Origin: Candidatus Kuenenia stuttgartensis
GTDB taxonomy: Bacteria > Planctomycetota > Planctomycetia > Planctomycetales > Planctomycetaceae
NCBI GenBank assembly: GCA_945861465.1
Contig: CAMAVB010000023.1
Location: forward strand, 1 to 48,702
Direction of reading: 5' to 3'
Length of the DNA: 48,702 nt
Position 1 is the stretch's first letter, and each line of letters starts with the position of its first letter. Position numbers and translations under genes: made by a program. This document shows positions 44,522-48,702 of the stretch, piece by piece. Below the pieces are notes generated by a model. It did not search any database. It was not told the origin of the DNA and was given only the letters and a program-made list of their open reading frames with translations.

Positions 44522-45670
44522 ATGGCAAACGTCATCAATATCAAACCAGAACTGATTCGCTGGGCGGTGGACCGCTCTGGTTTGTCGTTGGCTGAATTTC
44601 CGGATGCCGTTCAGGAATGGATCGGAGAAAAGAAGCAGCCGACGTTCAGCAAGTTGGAGGCGTTCGCCAAGAAAGCAATGGTTCCTTTTGGGTACTTGTT
44701 TCTCGATCAACCTCCGATCGAGAGACTGCCCATGCCCGATTATCGCACGATGCGGGACAAAGCGATCCGGCGACCAAGCCCCAATCTCCTGGAGACGATT
44801 CAGGACATGCAGCTCCGCCAGGCGTGGATGCGGGAGTATCTCGTCGAGGAAGGACATACGGCACTGCCGTTCGTTGGGTCTGAGAACCTGGACAGTGGCA
44901 TTGCGGAGACAGTGATCAGCATTCGACGCTGGCTGGAAATTGACGAAGACTGGGCAAGCGATCAGGCCACGTGGGAAGACGCGCTGAGTTTTCTGGTTCG
45001 GAAGATTGAAGCCGCTGGCATTTTGGTCTTCACGAACGGCGTTGTCGGAAACAGTACCTACCGCCTGCTCGATCCCGAAGAATTTCGCGGCTTCGTTTTC
45101 ACGGATCCGATAGCACCGCTGATCTTTGTGAATGGCAAAGATTCCAAAGCCGCTCAAATGTTTACGCTCGCTCATGAATTGGTTCACATCTGGATTGGTG
45201 AAGACGCCTTGGTGAATCTCCTGGAAATGCAGCCAGCAAGTGATGACTGTGAAAAATTCTGTAACCGGGTGGCAGCCGAGTTTCTGGTTCCTGCGGCAAA
45301 GTTGAAAGCGGCCTGGCCAGGAGTCAATCAACAACCGTCTCCACTTATAAAGCTTGCGGGACGCTTCAAAGTGAGTCCGATCGTTGTGGCGCGACGGGCG
45401 AAGGACCTGAAGTTGATAACGACGGATGAATTCTTTGCGTTTTATCATTCGTACATGGATGAAGTGCGGCGTGAAAGAAAGGCCAGAAAAGGCGGCGGCG
45501 ATTTCTACCGCACGCAGAACGCAAGACTTGGGCGTCGCTTTGGGCGGGCAGTCATTGCAGCCGCAGAAGCTGGAAGAGTGTCGTATCAGCAAGCCTTTGA
45601 TCTGACACGACTCTATGGCAGCACGTTCGACCGGTATGCCGCGTTCCTGAAGCAGCAGGAACGCCGATGA
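44522..45670 (+). CDS. ImmA/IrrE family metallopeptidase-like protein
   Basis: A 382-residue protein. The N-terminal 60 residues (INIKPELIRWAVDRSGLSLA, then TFSKLEAFAKKAMVPFGYLF) look like an Xre-type HTH. The zinc-peptidase motif HELVH is at 218-222 in MFTLAHELVHIWIG, with Glu further on in CNRVAAEFLVPAAKL, the usual ImmA/IrrE arrangement. Relatives cleave repressors or act in stress and mobile-element control. The next gene, DUF4411, overlaps its stop by four bases, and the pair is a known toxin-antitoxin-like combination. Here the pair lies inside a type I restriction operon. Confidence 0.9.
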   Translation: MANVINIKPELIRWAVDRSGLSLAEFPDAVQEWIGEKKQPTFSKLEAFAKKAMVPFGYLFLDQPPIERLPMPDYRTMRDKAIRRPSPNLLETIQDMQLRQAWMREYLVEEGHTALPFVGSENLDSGIAETVISIRRWLEIDEDWASDQATWEDALSFLVRKIEAAGILVFTNGVVGNSTYRLLDPEEFRGFVFTDPIAPLIFVNGKDSKAAQMFTLAHELVHIWIGEDALVNLLEMQPASDDCEKFCNRVAAEFLVPAAKLKAAWPGVNQQPSPLIKLAGRFKVSPIVVARRAKDLKLITTDEFFAFYHSYMDEVRRERKARKGGGDFYRTQNARLGRRFGRAVIAAAEAGRVSYQQAFDLTRLYGSTFDRYAAFLKQQERR

Positions 45671-46194
45671 AACGTGATAACAAATACTTGCTCGATGCTG
45701 ACACGTTCATGACTGCCCATAGGCAGCACTACCGGTTTTCATTTTGCCCGGCTTATTGGAAAGCGATCTTGTTGCATCATGGCAGTGACAGTGTTGCGAG
45801 CATTGTGCAGGTTCGGAAAGAACTTCTCCGGGGCAAGGACGCATTAAGCGGATGGGTCGCGGATGATGTCCCGGGATCATTCTTCAAGGAAACGACGGAC
45901 GCCAAAGTTCTGCAGACATATTCGACAATCGCGAAATGGGTTGTGTCACAGCCGCATTTGGCACCCGCTGCCCAGGCGAAGTTTGCAAGTGGCGCTGACG
46001 GCTGGTTGGTTGCGTACGCGAAAGTCAATGGGTATGCGGTTTGTTCTTACGAGGTGTCGGCACCAGAATCCAAGTCGAATATCAAGCTTCCTGACGTTGC
46101 AAACCAGTTTGGTGTGATCTGCGCAAAGCCGCCTGAAATGATGGAGAATCTCGGTGTCAGAATGATTCTTCCACGCAAGGTTCCGGATACATGA
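45667..46194 (+). CDS. DUF4411 family PIN-like protein
   Basis: The 175-residue protein starts KRDNKYLLDADTFMTAHRQH; the LLDADTF aspartates are the first acidic pair of a PIN-type ribonuclease site. A Glu in VRKELLRG and the late GADGWLVAYAKV Asp fit the remaining acidic positions. DUF4411 proteins usually follow an ImmA/IrrE gene, as here, and are presumed toxins of the pair. Both ends are ATGA overlaps, with the protease gene upstream and hsdR downstream, so it is expressed within the restriction operon. Confidence 0.85.
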   Translation: MKRDNKYLLDADTFMTAHRQHYRFSFCPAYWKAILLHHGSDSVASIVQVRKELLRGKDALSGWVADDVPGSFFKETTDAKVLQTYSTIAKWVVSQPHLAPAAQAKFASGADGWLVAYAKVNGYAVCSYEVSAPESKSNIKLPDVANQFGVICAKPPEMMENLGVRMILPRKVPDT

Positions 46195-48702
46195 GCCTTC
46201 ACAAAGAAATCAGCTTCGAAGTCGAAATCTGCGGACACCTGGCCGGACAGGGTTGGGCGTATGCCGACAAGGATGCCGCCGAGTATGACCGCAAGCTGGC
46301 ACTGTTTCCCGCTGACGTCCTCGCATGGGTCCAGGCGACACAGTCTGCCGCATGGGACGCTCTGACGAAGAATCACGGGGCCGCTGCTGGGGATACGCTG
46401 TTGAGCCGTCTGCGGCAGTCGATCGATCAGCAGGGTACACTGCATGTCCTGCGGCATGGCTTCGATGTCCTCGGTCTGCGGAAGGAAATCAAGCTGGCTC
46501 AGTTCAAACCTGCTCTGGCCATGAACCCCGACATCATGTCACGCTATGCCGCCAATAGGCTGCGAGTCGTCCGGCAGGTGCGGTATTCGCTGCACAATGA
46601 GAACAGCATCGATCTGGTGTTGTTCCTGAACGGCGTTCCGGTCGCGACAGCGGAACTGAAAACCGATTTCACTCAAAGCATTGATGATGCCGTCGATCAG
46701 TACCGCTTTGACCGCAACCCGTCACCCAAAGGCCAGAACCCGGAACCGATGCTGTCGTTTCCCAACGGCGCATTGGTTCACTTTGCCGTGAGCAACTGCG
46801 AAGTTCGCATGACAACGCGGCTGGACGGCACCCGGACACGTTTCCTGCCGTTCAACCTCGGCGACAATGGAGCGGCAGGCAATCCCCTGAATCCCAACGG
46901 CCACCCGACAGCCTACCTGTGGGAACAAGTCTGGGAGCGTGATAGTTGGCTGGAAATCCTCGGGCGCTACCTGGTGGCTGAACGTGACGACAAGAAGAAC
47001 CTGAAGACGATCATCTTTCCGCGTTATCATCAGTTGGATGTGACGCGGAAACTTCAGGCCGCGATACTGGCAGAAGGTGCGGGGCAGAAGTATCTGATTC
47101 AGCATTCGGCCGGGTCGGGCAAGACGAATTCGATTGCATGGTCAGCGCACTTCCTCGCGGATCTGCATGATGCCGACAACAAGAAGGTGTTCGACACCGT
47201 TCTGGTGATCTCTGACCGCAACGTGATCGACAGTCAGTTGCAGGAGGCTATCTTCGGCTTCGAACGCACAACCGGCGTGGTTGCGACCATCAAAGGCGAT
47301 GGCGGCAGCAAGAGTTCCGAACTGGCCGAAGCATTGTCCGGCGATAAGAAGATTGTCGTCTGCACGATTCAGACTTTTCCGTTCGCCATCAAGGCCGTGC
47401 GGGAATTGGCAGCGACTGGTGGTAAGCGCTTCGCCGTGATTCCCGATGAGGCGCACAGTTCGCAGACAGGGGAAGCGGCGTCGAAACTGAAGCAGGTATT
47501 GTCTGCAGAAGAGCAGAAGGAACTGGCCGACGGCGGCGAGGTCAGCAGTGAAGATATTCTGGTCGCGACGATGTCCAGTCGGGCAAACGATCAGGGAATC
47601 ACGTATGTCGCGTATACGGCGACGCCCAAGGCCAAGACGATGGAACTGTTTGGCCGTCGTCCTGATCCATCGAAACCAGCGGGTGCAGGCAATCTGCCGC
47701 AACCGTTCCATGTCTATTCCATGCGGCAGGCGATTGAGGAAGGTTTCATCCTCGATGTGCTCCAGAATTACACGTCGTACAAGCTGGCATTCAAGCTGGC
47801 CCAAATCAGTGAGCCGCAAGGCGCTAGCCGCGGGTCGAGTTCTGACGGCGGACAGTCACCGGCGGCTAGTGCCTTGCCGCTCACTGACGTTGAAGTCGAA
47901 CGTAGCGCGGCCATGAAAAAGCTGATGGGGTGGGTCCGTCTGCATCCATACAACATCGCTCAGAAGGTTCAGATCGTTGTCGAGCATTACCGCGAAACAG
48001 TGGCACCGCTGCTCGACGGTAAGGGCAAGGCGATGGTGGTCGTCAGCAGTCGCCTGGAAGCTGTTCGCTGGCAACTGGCGATCAACAAGTACATCAAAGA
48101 CAAAGGCTATTCGCTGACGACGGTGGTGGCGTTCTCCGGGGAAGTGGACGATAAAGAATCCGGGCCGGAACCATTCAAGGAAACCAGCAAGGAACTGAAC
48201 CCGAACCTGAACGGGCGTGACATCCGCGAAGCCTTCAAAGGCGACGAATACCAGATCCTGCTGGTGGCGAACAAGTTCCAGACCGGCTTCGATGCGCCGC
48301 TGCTGTGTGGCATGTACGTCGATAAACGACTAGCAGGCATTCAGGCAGTCCAGACACTGTCCCGGCTGAACCGCAGCTATGAACGTGACGGCGTGAAGAA
48401 GGACAAAACGTACGTTCTGGACTTCGTGAACGAGCCAGACGAGATCCTGGCTGCCTTCAAGACTTACTATGCGACGGCGGAACTGTCTGACGCCACCGAT
48501 CCGAATATCGTCCTGAACCTGCGCTCAAAACTGGACGCTGCGGGATACTACGACGAATTCGAAGTCAATCGCGTCGTGGAAGTGGAACTCAACCCCAAGA
48601 GTAAGCAGAGCGATCTACAGGCCGCTGTGACTCCTGTGGCAGACCGGCTGGTCAAACGGTTCGCCGCTGCCAAGGTCGCGTACAGGGATGCTCAGGAAGC
48701 CA
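46191..48702 (+). CDS. hsdR: Type I restriction endonuclease subunit R (incomplete at window end)
   Basis: The motor and nuclease subunit. The 837 codons visible begin MSLHKEISFEVEICGHLAGQ. The PD-(D/E)xK nuclease site is SIDLVLFLNGVPVATAELK. The helicase motor has Walker A SAGSGKTNS (Lys311), the DEAH box IPDEAHSSQTG, AYTATPKAKTMELFG, and the late motifs VANKFQTGFDAPLL and QTLSRLNRSY. The gene continues past the window edge, so the C-terminal HsdM-contact region is missing. Between KLAFKLAQI and VEVERSAAMKKLMGW there is an extra Gly/Ser/Ala-rich stretch encoded by a palindromic DNA element (47806-47887). The start overlaps the DUF4411 stop (ATGA). Confidence 0.96.
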   Translation, partial: MSLHKEISFEVEICGHLAGQGWAYADKDAAEYDRKLALFPADVLAWVQATQSAAWDALTKNHGAAAGDTLLSRLRQSIDQQGTLHVLRHGFDVLGLRKEIKLAQFKPALAMNPDIMSRYAANRLRVVRQVRYSLHNENSIDLVLFLNGVPVATAELKTDFTQSIDDAVDQYRFDRNPSPKGQNPEPMLSFPNGALVHFAVSNCEVRMTTRLDGTRTRFLPFNLGDNGAAGNPLNPNGHPTAYLWEQVWERDSWLEILGRYLVAERDDKKNLKTIIFPRYHQLDVTRKLQAAILAEGAGQKYLIQHSAGSGKTNSIAWSAHFLADLHDADNKKVFDTVLVISDRNVIDSQLQEAIFGFERTTGVVATIKGDGGSKSSELAEALSGDKKIVVCTIQTFPFAIKAVRELAATGGKRFAVIPDEAHSSQTGEAASKLKQVLSAEEQKELADGGEVSSEDILVATMSSRANDQGITYVAYTATPKAKTMELFGRRPDPSKPAGAGNLPQPFHVYSMRQAIEEGFILDVLQNYTSYKLAFKLAQISEPQGASRGSSSDGGQSPAASALPLTDVEVERSAAMKKLMGWVRLHPYNIAQKVQIVVEHYRETVAPLLDGKGKAMVVVSSRLEAVRWQLAINKYIKDKGYSLTTVVAFSGEVDDKESGPEPFKETSKELNPNLNGRDIREAFKGDEYQILLVANKFQTGFDAPLLCGMYVDKRLAGIQAVQTLSRLNRSYERDGVKKDKTYVLDFVNEPDEILAAFKTYYATAELSDATDPNIVLNLRSKLDAAGYYDEFEVNRVVEVELNPKSKQSDLQAAVTPVADRLVKRFAAAKVAYRDAQEA
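47806..47887. repeat. Palindromic element inserted in frame in hsdR
   Basis: Arms of 26 bases at 47806-47831 (starting TCAGTGAGCCGCAAGGCGCT) and 47862-47887 are inverted with two mismatches around a 30-base centre. Read through in the hsdR frame it encodes a stretch starting SEPQGASRGSSSDGG and ending LPLTD, with no stop. It is the same family as the intergenic element at 18252-18335. Confidence 0.92.

Noticed and set aside
44450-45592. A 380-codon frame antisense to the ImmA/IrrE-like gene
   Set aside because: The plus-strand frame has the HELVH motif and overlap junctions with its neighbours; the antisense frame has neither motifs nor context.

Overview
The window looks like chromosome from a planctomycete (Planctomycetia). 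This is inferred from several gene families I associate with that group: DUF4058, a paired charge-rich secreted protein and DUF4175-like membrane protein, tandem CD225 proteins with DUF2752, and many genes of scattered function separated by spacers full of palindromic repeats. Base composition is moderately GC-rich. I found no rRNA, tRNA or CRISPR array. No database search was possible, so family names rest on motifs and recognition.

Left part (1-11.5 kb). A small lysine-rich protein is followed by about 0.9 kb without a convincing gene, then a minus-strand biosynthetic locus. A 2314-residue nonribosomal peptide synthetase (truncated A - A - T - C - A - T - TE) lies downstream of a Sfp-type phosphopantetheinyl transferase that would activate its carrier domains. 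Between them is a small, apparently frameshifted ORF whose stop overlaps the NRPS start. A PLP-dependent cysteine-synthase-like enzyme lies divergently about 1.1 kb upstream.

Middle part (11.5-34.6 kb). There is an M48 membrane metalloprotease with a zinc ribbon. Next comes an IS200/RAYT-type transposase between two copies of a compound palindromic repeat, which abuts a damaged TIR-NB-ARC (NLR-like) gene. DUF4058 and a DUF4058 fragment follow. Then come mostly housekeeping genes: YkgJ-type cysteine cluster protein, a secreted protein, threonine aldolase, histidinol dehydrogenase, a TIM-barrel isomerase, RbsD/FucU, AcpS, two CD225 proteins with DUF2752, PgsA, RimO, and the coiled-coil/DUF4175-like pair.

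Right part (34.8-48.7 kb). A ribose-type ABC importer (lipoprotein, permease, double ATPase) precedes a type I restriction-modification island. That island runs hsdM - yhcG-like nuclease - hsdS - pRiA4b-like gene - a duplicated hsdS tail - ImmA/IrrE-like protease - DUF4411 PIN-like protein - hsdR, which runs off the end. Nearly every junction is a 1- or 4-base stop/start overlap, so the accessory genes are built into the restriction operon.

The most interesting signals are: a palindromic element inserted in frame in hsdR, with a relative in an intergenic region 30 kb away; the duplicated 3' end of hsdS around the pRiA4b-like gene; the half adenylation domain at the NRPS N-terminus; and the RAYT/repeat cassette beside the broken TIR-NLR gene.
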